Source of the DNA: Mantis religiosa
Lineage: Eukaryota; Arthropoda; Insecta; Mantodea; Mantidae
DNA length: 64,000 bases
Reading direction: 5' to 3'
Assembly: GCA_030765055.1 (NCBI GenBank)
Contig: CM060953.1
Span: forward strand, 100,980,963 to 101,044,962
This document shows positions 49,601-61,513 of this stretch, piece by piece; the stretch's first letter is position 1, and each line of letters opens with the position of its first letter. The notes beneath the pieces were generated by a model. That model searched no databases and was not told the origin of the DNA. It saw only the letters and a list, made by a program, of their open reading frames with translations. The position numbers and the translations under genes are program-made.

Positions 49601-50007
49601 GATTTTCTTACGCCAAAATAGCGATTTTTACTTAAAACAAGCTAATGTTAATTCTCAAAGTAAATTGCGTAAAAGTGGTTTTAGCGTGAAAACAGCATAA
49701 AAAGCAAAAATCCGGTTTTTCCCTGAAGATAGCAAAAAACGATCTTCTTATGCCAAAATAGCGATTTTTACTTAAAACAAGCTAATGTTAATTCTCAAAG
49801 TAAATTGCGGAAAAGTCGTTTTAGCGTGAAAACAGCATAAAAAGCGAAAATCAGCTTTTTACGCGAAGATAGCAAAAAACGAACTTCTTAGCCAAAATAG
49901 CGATTTTTACTTAAAACAAGCTATTGTTAATTCTCAACGTAAATTGCGGAAAAGTGGTTTTAGCGTGAAAACAGCATAAGAAGCGAAAATCAGCTTTTTA
50001 CGCGAAG
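46632..50007 (+). repeat. Unit resembling the window's left end
   Basis: From 48023 the order of variants repeats 2659-4653 at an offset of 45,354-45,364: aatattaattc, caaattaatt, agtcgtttt with ataagaagcg, cgcgcagttagc, short, acttg (49543), cctgaagatagc, aattctcaacgtaaattg. It leads into block copy 2 exactly as 4187-4653 leads into copy 1. The short monomer at 49421-49542 has lost nine bases (gaaaaagca) and is 122 bp. The last acttg monomer of the window is at 49543. Confidence 0.85.
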
Positions 50008-50744
50008 AATGCGTAAATGTACATTTTTTGCATAACCGGAATCTATGGAAAATGACTTTTAATGTGAAAAGAGCGACCTGTGACATCCATGATATGAATA
50101 CGCATAAAGACAGTTTTGTTCATTAAAGTTATATTTTACAACAAATATAGCCTTTATGGTCAAAGGAAGATTGTCGAGATTAAACGAGACGAAAATGACA
50201 TTGTGAAGTGAAAAAATGAACTTTGTTTAAAACAATAGCGTATCTTCAAAACTAGCCTCTATCGTCAAAAGGAAGGCGGACGGACTAGAAGGCGTGCTAA
50301 AATATGTCTTAACATGCGATATTAATTCTCAAAGTTTTTACTCCAAAATAGCGATTTTTACTTAAAACAAGTTTTGTTTTAGAAACTTCGACTGGAATGA
50401 GGATTTTGCGTAAAAGCACATTCTTTGCAAAACCGGTATCTATGGAAAATGAGTCAATGTGAAAACAGCGACCTGTGACATCCCTGATATGAATTGTGCG
50501 TATAAAGACTCTTTTGTTCATTAAACAAGCATTTTACAAGAAATGCATTCGTCATGGTCAAACGAAGATTGCCGAGGTTAAAGGAGACGGAAATGACATC
50601 GTGAAGTGAAAAAATGAACTTTGGTTTAAAACGATAGCGTATGTTCAAAACTGGCATCTATCGTCAAACGGAAGGCGGACGAACCAAAAGGCGAGCTGAA
50701 ATATATCTTAACATGGGATATTAATTCTCAAAGTAAATTGTTCG
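50008..50744 (+). repeat. Divergent long-module block, copy 2
   Basis: Same 737-bp block as at 4654, offset 45,354. It carries the five bases that separate copies 2-4 from copy 1 (equivalents of 4795, 4950, 4988, 5078, 5315). I found no difference between this copy and copy 3. The upstream flank matches that of copy 1. Downstream the flank differs: the gcaatttttac/ttcacaaagtac monomer follows instead of the atagtgattt one. Confidence 0.9.
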
Positions 50745-51484
50745 CGGAAAAGGAGTTTTAGCGTGAAAACAGCATAAAAAGCGAAAATCAGCTTTTTACG
50801 CGATGATAGCAAAAAACGAACTTCTTACGCCAAAATAGCAATTTTTACTTAAAACAAGCTAATGTTAATTCACAAAGTACATTGCGGAAAAGTGGTTTTA
50901 GCGTGAAAACAGCATAAAAAGCGAAAATCAGCTTTTTACGCGCAGTTAGCAAAAAAACGAACTTCTTACGCCAAAATAGCGATTTTTACTTAAAACAAGC
51001 TAATGTTAATTCTCAAAGTAAATTGCGGAACAGTGGTTTTAGCGTGAAAACAGCATAAAAAGCTAAAATCAGCTTTTTACGCGAAGATAGCAAAAAACGA
51101 ACTTCTTACGCCAAAATAGCGATTTTTACTTAAAACAAGCTAATGTTAATTCTCAAAGTAAATTGCGGAAAAGTGGTTTTAGCGTGAAAACAGCATAAAA
51201 AGCGAAAATCAGCTTTTTACGCGCAGTTAGCAAAAAAACGAACTTCTTACGCCAAAATAGCGATTTTTACTTAAAACAAGCTAATGTTAATTCTCAAAGT
51301 AAATTGCGGAAAAGTGGTTTTAGCGTGAAAAAGCATAAAAAGCGAAAATCAGCTTTTTTACGCAAAAAACGAACTTCTTACGCCAAAATAGCATTTTTTG
51401 CTTAAAACAAGCTAATGTTAATTCTCAAAGTAAATTGCGGAAAAGTGGTTTTAGCGTGAAAACAGCATAAAAAGCGAAAATCAG

Positions 51485-54400
51485 CTTTTTACGCGAAGAT
51501 AGCAAAAAACGAACTTCTTACGCCAAAATAGCGATGTTTACTTAAAACAAGCTAATGTTAATTCTCAAAGTAAATTGCGGAAAAGTGGTTTTAGCGTGAA
51601 AACAGCATAAAAAGCGAAAAGCAGCTTTTTACGCGAAGATAGCAAAAAACGAACTTCTTACGCCAAAATAGCGATTTTTACTTAAAACAAGCTAATGTTA
51701 ATTCTCAAAGTAAATTGCGGAACAGTGGTTTTAGCGTGAAAACAGCATAAAAAGCTAAAATCAGCTTTTTACGCGAAGATAGCAAAACACGAACTTCTTA
51801 CGCCAAAATAGTGATTTTTACTTAAAACAAGCTAATGTTAGTTCTCAAAGTAAATTGCGGAAAAGTGGTTTTAGCGTGAAAACAGCATAAAGATCGAAAA
51901 TCAGCTTTTTACGCGAAGATAGCAAAACACGAAATTCTTACGCCAAAATAGCGATTTTTACTTAAAACAAGCTAATGTTAATTCTCAAAGTAAATTGCGG
52001 AAGAGTGGTTTTAGCGTGAAAACAGCATAAAAAGCGAAAAACAGCTTTTTAAGCGAAGATAGAAAAAAAACGAACTTCTTACGCCAAAATAGCGATTTTT
52101 ACTTAAAACAAGCTAATGTTAATTCTCAAATTAATTGCGGAAAAGTGGCTTTAGCGTGAAAACAGCATAAAAAGCGAAAATCAGCTTTTTACGCGAAGAT
52201 AGCAAAAAACGATCTTCTTACGCCAAAATAGCGATTTTTACTTAAAACAAGCTAATGTTAATTCTCAAAGTAAATTGCGGAAAAGTCGTTTTAGCGTGAA
52301 AACAGCATAAAAAGCGAAAATCAGCTTTTTACGCGAAGATAGCAAAAAACGAACTTCTTACGCCAAAATAGCGATTTTTACTTAAAACAAGCTAATGTTA
52401 ATTCTCAAAGTAAATTGCGGAAAAGTGGTTTTAGCGTGAAAACAGCATAAAAAGCGAAAATCAGCTTTTTACGCGAAGATAGCAAAAAACGAACTTCTTA
52501 CGCAAAAAAAGCGTTTTTTACTTAAAACAAGCTAATGTTAATTCTCAAAGTAAATTGCGGAAGAGTGGTTTTAGCATGAAAACAGTATAAAAAGCGAAAA
52601 TCAGCTTTTTACGCGAAGATAGCACAAAACGAACTTCTTACGCCAAAATAGCGATTTTCACTTAAAACAAGCTAATGTTAATTCTCAAAGTAAATTGCGG
52701 AAAAGTGGTTTTAGCGTGAAAACAGCATAAAAAGCGAAAAACAGCTTTTTAAGCGAAGATAGAAAAAAAAACGAACTTCTTACGCCAAAATAGCGATTTT
52801 TACTTAAAACAAGCTAATGTTAATTCTCAAATAAATATCGGAAAAGCGGTTTTAGCGTGAAAACAGCACAAAAAGCGAAAATCAGCTTTTTACGCGAGGA
52901 CAGCAAAAAACGAACTTCTTACGCCAAAATAGCGATTTTTCCTTAAAACAAGCTAATGTTAATTCTCAAAGTAAATTGCGGAAAAGTGGTTTTAGCGTGA
53001 AAACAGCATAAAAAGCGAAAATCAGCTTTTTACGCGAAGATAGCAAAAAACGAACTTCTTACGCCAAAAAAACGATTTTTACTTAAAACAAGCTAATGTT
53101 AATTCTCAAAGTAATTTGCGGAAAAGTGGTTTTAGCGTGAAAACAGCATAAAAAGCGAAAATCAGCTTTTAACGCGGAGATAGCAAAAAACGAACTTCTT
53201 ACGCTAAAATAGCAATTTTTACTTAAAACAAGCTAATGTTAATTCACAAAGTAAATTGCGGAAAAGTGGTTTTAGCGTGAAAACAGCATAAAAAGCGAAA
53301 ATCAGCTTTTTACGCGCAGTTAGCAAAAAAACGAACTTCTTACGCCAAAATGGCGATTTTTACTTAAAACAAGCTAATGTTAATTCCCAAAGTAAATTGC
53401 GGAAAAGTGGTTTTAGCGTGAAAACAGCATAAAGATCGAAAATCAGCTTTTTACGCGAAGATAGCAAAAAACGAAATTCTTACGCCAAAATAGCGATTTT
53501 TACTTAAAACAAGCTAATGTTAATTCTCAAAGTAAATTGCGGAAGAGTGGTTTTAGCGTGAAAACAGCATAAAAAGCGAAAAGCAGCTTTTTACGCGAAG
53601 ATAGCAAAAAACGAACTTCTTACGCCAAAATAGCGATTTTTACTTAAAACAAGCTAATGTTAGTTCTCAAAGTAAATTGCGGAAAAGTGGTTTTAGCGTG
53701 AACTTCTTACGCCAAAATAGCGATTTTCACTTAAAACAAGCTAATGTTAATTCTCAAAGTAAATTGCGGAAAAGTGGTTTTAGCGTGAAAACAGCATAAA
53801 AAGCGAAAAACAGCTTTTTAAGCGAAGATAGAAAAAAAAACGAACTTCTTACGCCAAAATAGCGATTTTTACTTAAAACAAGCTAATGTTAATTCTCAAA
53901 TAAATATCGGAAAAGCGGTTTTAGCGTGAAAACAGCACAAAAAGCGAAAATCAGCTTTTTACGCGAGGACAGCAAAAAACGAACTTCTTACGCCAAAATA
54001 GCGATTTTTCCTTAAAACAAGCTAATGTTAATTCTCAAAGTAAATTGCGGAAAAGTGGTTTTAGCGTGAAAACAGCATAAAAAGCGAAAATCAGCTTTTT
54101 ACGCGAAGATACCAAAAAACGAACTTCTTACGCCAAAAAAGCGATTTTTACTTAAAACAAGCTAATGTTAATTCTCAAAGTAATTTGCGGAAAAGTGGTT
54201 TTAGCGTGAAAACAGCATAAAAAGCGAAAATCAGCTTTTAACGCGGAGATAGCAAAAAACGAACTTCTTACGCCAAAATAGCAATTTTTACTTAAAACAA
54301 GCTAATGTTAATTCACAAAGTAAATTGCGGAAAAGTGGTTTTAGCGTGAAAACAGCATAAAAAGCGAAAAGCAGCTTTTTACGCGAAGATAGCAAAAAAC

Positions 54401-56290
54401 GAACTTCTTACGCCAAAATAGCGATGTTTACTTAAAACAAGCTAATGTTAATTCTCAAAGTAAATTGCGGAAAAGTGGTTTTAGCGTGAAAACAGCATAA
54501 AAAGCGAAAAGCAGCTTTTTACGCGAAGATAGCAAAAAACGAACTTCTTACGCCAAAATAGCGATTTTTACTTAAAACAAGCTAATGTTAATTCTCAAAG
54601 TAAATTGCGGAACAGTGGTTTTAGCGTGAAAACAGCATAAAAAGCTAAAATCAGCTTTTTACGCGAAGATAGCAAAACACGAACTTCTTACGCCAAAATA
54701 GTGATTTTTACTTAAAACAAGCTAATGTTAGTTCTCAAAGTAAATTGCGGAAAAGTGGTTTTAGCGTGAAAACAGCATAAAGATCGAAAATCAGCTTTTT
54801 ACGCGAAGATAGCAAAACACGAAATTCTTACGCCAAAATAGCGATTTTTACTTAAAACAAGCTAATGTTAATTCTCAAAGTAAATTGCGGAAGAGTGGTT
54901 TTAGCGTGAAAACAGCATAAAAAGCGAAAAACAGCTTTTTAAGCGAAGATAGAAAAAAAACGAACTTCTTACGCCAAAATAGCGATTTTTACTTAAAACA
55001 AGCTAATGTTAATTCTCAAATTAATTGCGGAAAAGTGGTTTTAGCGTGAAAACAGCATAAAAAGCGAAAATCAGCTTTTTACGCGAAGATAGCAAAAAAC
55101 GATCTTCTTACGCCAAAATAGCGATTTTTACTTAAAACAAGCTAATGTTAATTCTCAAAGTAAATTGCGGAAAAGTCGTTTTAGCGTGAAAACAGCATAA
55201 AAAGCGAAAATCAGCTTTTTACGCGAAGATAGCAAAAAACGAACTTCTTACGCCAAAATAGCGATTTTTACTTAAAACAAGCTAATGTTAATTCTCAAAG
55301 TAAATTGCGGAAAAGTGGTTTTAGCGTGAAAACAGCATAAAAAGCGAAAATCAGCTTTTTACGCGAAGATAGCAAAAAACGAACTTCTTACGCAAAAAAA
55401 GCGTTTTTTACTTAAAAAAAGCTAATGTTAATTCTCAAAGTAAATTGCGGAAAAGTGGTTTTAGCATGAAAACAGTATAAAAAGCGAAAATCAGCTTTTT
55501 ACGCGAAGATAGCACAAAACGAACTTCTTACGCCAAAATAGCGATTTTCACTTAAAACAAGCTAATGTTAATTCTCAAAGTAAATTGCGGAAAAGTGGTT
55601 TTAGCGTGAAAACAGCATAAAAAGCGAAAAACAGCTTTTTAAGCGAAGATAGAAAAAAAAACGAACTTGTTACGCCAAAATAGCGATTTTTACTTAAAAC
55701 AAGCTAATGTTAATTCTCAAATAAATATCGGAAAAGCGGTTTTAGCGTGAAAACAGCACAAAAAGCGAAAATCAGCTTTTTACGCGAGGACAGCAAAAAA
55801 CGAACTTCTTACGCCAAAATAGCGATTTTTCCTTAAAACAAGCTAATGTTAATTCTCAAAGTAAATTGCGGAAAAGTGGTTTTAGCGTGAAAACAGCATA
55901 AAAAGCGAAAATCAGCTTTTTACGCGAAGATAGCAAAAAACGAACTTCTTACGCCAAAAAAACGATTTTTACTTAAAACAAGCTAATGTTAATTCTCAAA
56001 GTAATTTGCGGAAAAGTGGTTTTAGCGTGAAAACAGCATAAAAAGCGAAAATCAGCTTTTAACGCGGAGATAGCAAAAAACGAACTTCTTACGCCAAAAT
56101 AGCAATTTTTACTTAAAACAAGCTAATGTTAATTCACAAAGTAAATTGCGGAAAAGTGGTTTTAGCGTGAAAACAGCATAAAAAGCGAAAATCAGCTTTT
56201 TACGCGCAGTTAGCAAAAAAACGAACTTCTTACGCCAAAATGGCGATTTTTACTTAAAACAAGCTAATGTTAATTCTCAAAGTAAATTGC
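51485..56290 (+). repeat. 2,890-bp tandem duplication
   Basis: 51485 to about 53400 recurs at 54375-56290. Markers are gcgatgttta at 51531 and 54421, cgcaaaaaaagcg near 52501 and 55391, and gccaaaatgg at 53344 and 56234, all offset by 2890. The right part of copy 1 (about 53400-54374) includes the window's last 87-bp monomer (53696). It is not repeated in copy 2. Confidence 0.85.
53696..53782 (+). repeat. 87-bp truncated monomer, copy 8
   Basis: Isolated copy in the right part of the window. It is followed by a cagctttttaagcg and a gcgaggacagc monomer, as in the other seven. Confidence 0.9.
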
Positions 56291-58167
56291 GGAAAAGTGG
56301 TTTTAGCGTGAAAACAGCATAAAAAGCGAAAATCAGCTTTTAACGCGGAGATAGCAAAAAACGAACTTCTTACGCCAAAATAGCGATTTTTACTTAAAAC
56401 AAGCTAATGTTAATTCTCAAAGTAAATTGCGGAAAAGTGGTTTTAGCGTGAAAACAGCATAAAAAGCGAAAAGCAGCTTTTTACGCGAAGATAGCAAAAA
56501 ACGAACTTCTTACGCCAAAATAGCGATTTTTACTTAAAACAAGCTAATGTTAATTCTCAAAGTAAATTGCGGAACAGTGGTTTTAGCGTGAAAACAGCGT
56601 AAAAAGCTAAAATCAGCTTTTTACGCGAAGATAGCAAAACACGAACTTCTTACGCCAAAATAGTGATTTTTACTTAAAACAAGCTAATGTTAGTTCTCAA
56701 AGTAAATTGCGGAAAAGTGGTTTTAGCGTGAAAACAGCATAAAGATCGAAAATCAGCTTTTTACGCGAAGATAGCAAAAAACGAAATTCTTACGCCAAAA
56801 TAGCGATTTTTACTTAAAACAAGCTAATTTTAATTCTCAAAGTAAATTGCGGAAGAGTGGTTTTAGCGTGAAAACAGCATAAAAAGCGAAAAACAGCTTT
56901 TTAAGCGAAGATAGAAAAAAACGAACTTCTTACGCCAAAATAGCGATTTTTACTTAAACAAGCTAATGTTAATTCTCAAATTAATTGCGGAAAAGTGGTT
57001 TTAGCGTGAAAACAGCATAAAAAGCGAAAATCAGCTTTTTACGCGAAGATAGCAAAAAACGATCTTCTTACGCCAAAATAGCATTTTTTGCTTAAAACAA
57101 GCTAATGTTAATTCTCAAAGTAAATTGCGGAAAAGTCGTTTTAGCGTGAAAACAGCATAAAAAGCGAAAATCAGCTTTTTACGCGAAGATAGCAAAAAAC
57201 GAACTTCTTACGCCAAAATAGCGATTTTTACTTAAAACAAGCTAATGTTAATTCTCAAAGTAAATTGCGGAAAAGTGGTTTTAGCGTGAAAACAGCATAA
57301 AAAGCGAAAATCAGCTTTTTACGCGAAGATAGCAAAAAACGAACTTCTTACGCAAAAAAAGCGTTTTTTACTTAAAACAAGCTAATGTTAATTCTCAAAG
57401 TAAATTGCGGAAAAGTGGTTTTAGCATGAAAACAGTATAAAAAGCGAAAATCAGCTTTTTACACGAAGATAGCACAAAACGAACTTCTTACGCCAAAATA
57501 GCGATTTTCACTTAAAACAAGCTAATGTTAATTCTCAAAGTAAATTGCGGAAAAGTGGTTTTAGCGTGAAAACAGCATAAAAAGCGAAAAACAGCTTTTT
57601 AAGCGAAGATAGAAAAAAAACGAACTTCTTACGCCAAAATAGCGATTTTTACTTAAAACAAGCTAATGTTTATTCTCAAATAAATATCGGAAAAGCGGTT
57701 TTAGCGTGAAAACAGCACAAAAAGCGAAAATCAGCTTTTTACGCGAGGACAGCAAAAAACGAACTTCTTACGCCAAAATAGCGATTTTTCCTTAAAACAA
57801 GCTAATGTTAATTCTCAAAGTAAATTGCGGAAAAGTGGTTTTAGCGTGAAAACAGCATAAAAAGCAAAAATCAGCTTTTTACCTGAAGATAGCAAAAAAC
57901 GATCTTCTTATGCCAAAATAGCGATTTTTACTTAAAACAAGCTAATGTTAATTCTCAAAGTAAATTGCGGAAAAGTCGTTTTAGCGTGAAAACAGCATAA
58001 AAAGCGAAAATCAGCTTTTTACGCGAAGATAGCAAAAAACGAACTTCTTAGCCAAAATAGCGATTTTTACTTAAAACAAGCTATTGTTAATTCTCAACGT
58101 AAATTGCGGAAAAGTGGTTTTAGCGTGAAAACAGCATAAGAAGCGAAAATCAGCTTTTTACGCGAAG

Positions 58168-58904
58168 AATGCGTAAATGTACATTTTTTGCATAACCGGA
58201 ATCTATGGAAAATGACTTTTAATGTGAAAAGAGCGACCTGTGACATCCATGATATGAATACGCATAAAGACAGTTTTGTTCATTAAAGTTATATTTTACA
58301 ACAAATATAGCCTTTATGGTCAAAGGAAGATTGTCGAGATTAAACGAGACGAAAATGACATTGTGAAGTGAAAAAATGAACTTTGTTTAAAACAATAGCG
58401 TATCTTCAAAACTAGCCTCTATCGTCAAAAGGAAGGCGGACGGACTAGAAGGCGTGCTAAAATATGTCTTAACATGCGATATTAATTCTCAAAGTTTTTA
58501 CTCCAAAATAGCGATTTTTACTTAAAACAAGTTTTGTTTTAGAAACTTCGACTGGAATGAGGATTTTGCGTAAAAGCACATTCTTTGCAAAACCGGTATC
58601 TATGGAAAATGAGTCAATGTGAAAACAGCGACCTGTGACATCCCTGATATGAATTGTGCGTATAAAGACTCTTTTGTTCATTAAACAAGCATTTTACAAG
58701 AAATGCATTCGTCATGGTCAAACGAAGATTGCCGAGGTTAAAGGAGACGGAAATGACATCGTGAAGTGAAAAAATGAACTTTGGTTTAAAACGATAGCGT
58801 ATGTTCAAAACTGGCATCTATCGTCAAACGGAAGGCGGACGAACCAAAAGGCGAGCTGAAATATATCTTAACATGGGATATTAATTCTCAAAGTAAATTG
58901 TTCG
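58168..58904 (+). repeat. Divergent long-module block, copy 3
   Basis: Identical by eye to copy 2, 8,160 bp upstream. Flanking 140-mers downstream are the same as those of copy 2 up to about 52120/60280, apart from a small loss and an aagctactg change near 59156. The block was therefore copied together with its satellite surroundings. Confidence 0.9.
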
Positions 58905-60776
58905 CGGAAAAGGAGTTTTAGCGTGAAAACAGCATAAAAAGCGAAAATCAGCTTTTTACGCGATGATAGCAAAAAACGAACTTCTTACGCCAAAATAGCA
59001 ATTTTTACTTAAAACAAGCTAATGTTAATTCACAAAGTACATTGCGGAAAAGTGGTTTTAGCGTGAAAACAGCATAAAAAGCGAAAATCAGCTTTTTACG
59101 CGCAGTTAGCAAAAAAACGAACTTCTTACGCCAAAATAGCGATTTTTACTTAAACAAGCTACTGTTAATTCTCAAAGTAAATTGCGGAACAGTGGTTTTA
59201 GCGTGAAAACAGCATAAAAAGCTAAAATCAGCTTTTTACGCGAAGATAGCAAAAAACGAACTTCTTACGCCAAAATAGCGATTTTTACTTAAAACAAGCT
59301 AATGTTAATTCTCAAAGTAAATTGCGGAAAAGTGGTTTTAGCGTGAAAACAGCATAAAAAGCGAAAATCAGCTTTTTACGCGCAGTTAGCAAAAAAACGA
59401 ACTTCTTACGCCAAAATAGCGATTTTTACTTAAAACAAGCTAATGTTAATTCTCAAAGTAAATTGCGGAAAAGTGGTTTTAGCGTGAAAAAGCATAAAAA
59501 GCGAAAATCAGCTTTTTTACGCAAAAAACGAACTTCTTACGCCAAAATAGCATTTTTTGCTTAAAACAAGCTAATGTTAATTCTCAAAGTAAATTGCGGA
59601 AAAGTGGTTTTAGCGTGAAAACAGCATAAAAAGCGAAAATCAGCTTTTTACGCGAAGATAGCAAAAAACGAACTTCTTACGCCAAAATAGCGATGTTTAC
59701 TTAAAACAAGCTAATGTTAATTCTCAAAGTAAATTGCGGAAAAGTGGTTTTAGCGTGAAAACAGCATAAAAAGCGAAAAGCAGCTTTTTACGCGAAGATA
59801 GCAAAAAACGAACTTCTTACGCCAAAATAGCGATTTTTACTTAAAACAAGCTAATGTTAATTCTCAAAGTAAATTGCGGAACAGTGGTTTTAGCGTGAAA
59901 ACAGCATAAAAAGCTAAAATCAGCTTTTTACGCGAAGATAGCAAAACACGAACTTCTTACGCCAAAATAGTGATTTTTACTTAAAACAAGCTAATGTTAG
60001 TTCTCAAAGTAAATTGCGGAAAAGTGGTTTTAGCGTGAAAACAGCATAAAGATCGAAAATCAGCTTTTTACGCGAAGATAGCAAAACACGAAATTCTTAC
60101 GCCAAAATAGCGATTTTTACTTAAAACAAGCTAATGTTAATTCTCAAAGTAAATTGCGGAAGAGTGGTTTTAGCGTGAAAACAGCATAAAAAGCGAAAAA
60201 CAGCTTTTTAAGCGAAGATAGAAAAAAAACGAACTTCTTACGCCAAAATAGCGATTTTTACTTAAAACAAGCTAATGTTTATTCTCAAATAAATATCGGA
60301 AAAGCGGTTTTAGCGTGAAAACAGCACAAAAAGCGAAAATCAGCTTTTTACGCGAGGACAGCAAAAAACGAACTTCTTACGCCAAAATAGCGATTTTTCC
60401 TTAAAACAAGCTAATGTTAATTCTCAAAGTAAATTGCGGAAAAGTGGTTTTAGCGTGAAAACAGCATAAAAAGCAAAAATCAGCTTTTTACCTGAAGATA
60501 GCAAAAAACGATCTTCTTATGCCAAAATAGCGATTTTTACTTAAAACAAGCTAATGTTAATTCTCAAAGTAAATTGCGGAAAAGTCGTTTTAGCGTGAAA
60601 ACAGCATAAAAAGCGAAAATCAGCTTTTTACGCGAAGATAGCAAAAAACGAACTTCTTAGCCAAAATAGCGATTTTTACTTAAAACAAGCTATTGTTAAT
60701 TCTCAACGTAAATTGCGGAAAAGTGGTTTTAGCGTGAAAACAGCATAAGAAGCGAAAATCAGCTTTTTACGCGAAG
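58905..60776 (+). repeat. 140-bp satellite array, segment 4
   Basis: About 13 monomers between block copies 3 and 4. The first part repeats 50745-52120. From 60277 it repeats 57668-58167. No other sequence type is present. Confidence 0.95.
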
Positions 60777-61513
60777 AATGCGTAAATGTACATTTTTTGC
60801 ATAACCGGAATCTATGGAAAATGACTTTTAATGTGAAAAGAGCGACCTGTGACATCCATGATATGAATACGCATAAAGACAGTTTTGTTCATTAAAGTTA
60901 TATTTTACAACAAATATAGCCTTTATGGTCAAAGGAAGATTGTCGAGATTAAACGAGACGAAAATGACATTGTGAAGTGAAAAAATGAACTTTGTTTAAA
61001 ACAATAGCGTATCTTCAAAACTAGCCTCTATCGTCAAAAGGAAGGCGGACGGACTAGAAGGCGTGCTAAAATATGTCTTAACATGCGATATTAATTCTCA
61101 AAGTTTTTACTCCAAAATAGCGATTTTTACTTAAAACAAGTTTTGTTTTAGAAACTTCGACTGGAATGAGGATTTTGCGTAAAAGCACATTCTTTGCAAA
61201 ACCGGTATCTATGGAAAATGAGTCAATGTGAAAACAGCGACCTGTGACATCCCTGATATGAATTGTGCGTATAAAGACTCTTTTGTTCATTAAACAAGCA
61301 TTTTACAAGAAATGCATTCGTCATGGTCAAACGAAGATTGCCGAGGTTAAAGGAGACGGAAATGACATCGTGAAGTGAAAAAATGAACTTTGGTTTAAAA
61401 CGATAGCGTATGTTCAAAACTGGCATCTATCGTCAAACGGAAGGCGGACGAACCAAAAGGCGAGCTGAAATATATCTTAACATGGGATATTAATTCTCAA
61501 AGTAAATTGTTCG
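60777..61513 (+). repeat. Divergent long-module block, copy 4
   Basis: Same as copies 2 and 3 except for a single g-to-c change at the edge (61515, ttcgccg), just past the block end as drawn here. It lies 2,609 bp after copy 3, so the spacing between blocks falls from 45.35 kb to 8.16 kb to 2.61 kb across the window. Confidence 0.9.

Larger units (their letters stand above)
5391..50007 (+). repeat. 140-bp satellite array, segment 2 (44.6 kb)
   Basis: The longest uninterrupted stretch of 140-mers, about 320 head-to-tail copies with no inversion and no non-satellite sequence. It contains all scales of higher-order repetition listed separately below. Monomer length changes come from a few recurrent events: 131/129-bp short types, 87-bp truncated types, 1-2 base slips in A-runs after agatag, and occasional lost bases (for example near 6330, 39605, 41975). 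No gene, RNA gene or mobile element is seen. Open frames at 23650-23847 and 38621-38863 on the minus strand are chance products of local indels. Confidence 0.97.
50745..58167 (+). repeat. 140-bp satellite array, segment 3
   Basis: About 53 monomers between block copies 2 and 3. It lacks acttg monomers, although a 131-bp short monomer is present near 51326, followed by an ordinary monomer. It includes a 2,890-bp tandem duplication and, towards its right end, a stretch from 56290 resembling 39000-40600 (acagcgtaaaaagc at 56593, aatgtttattctc at 57668). Nothing other than satellite is seen. Confidence 0.95.
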
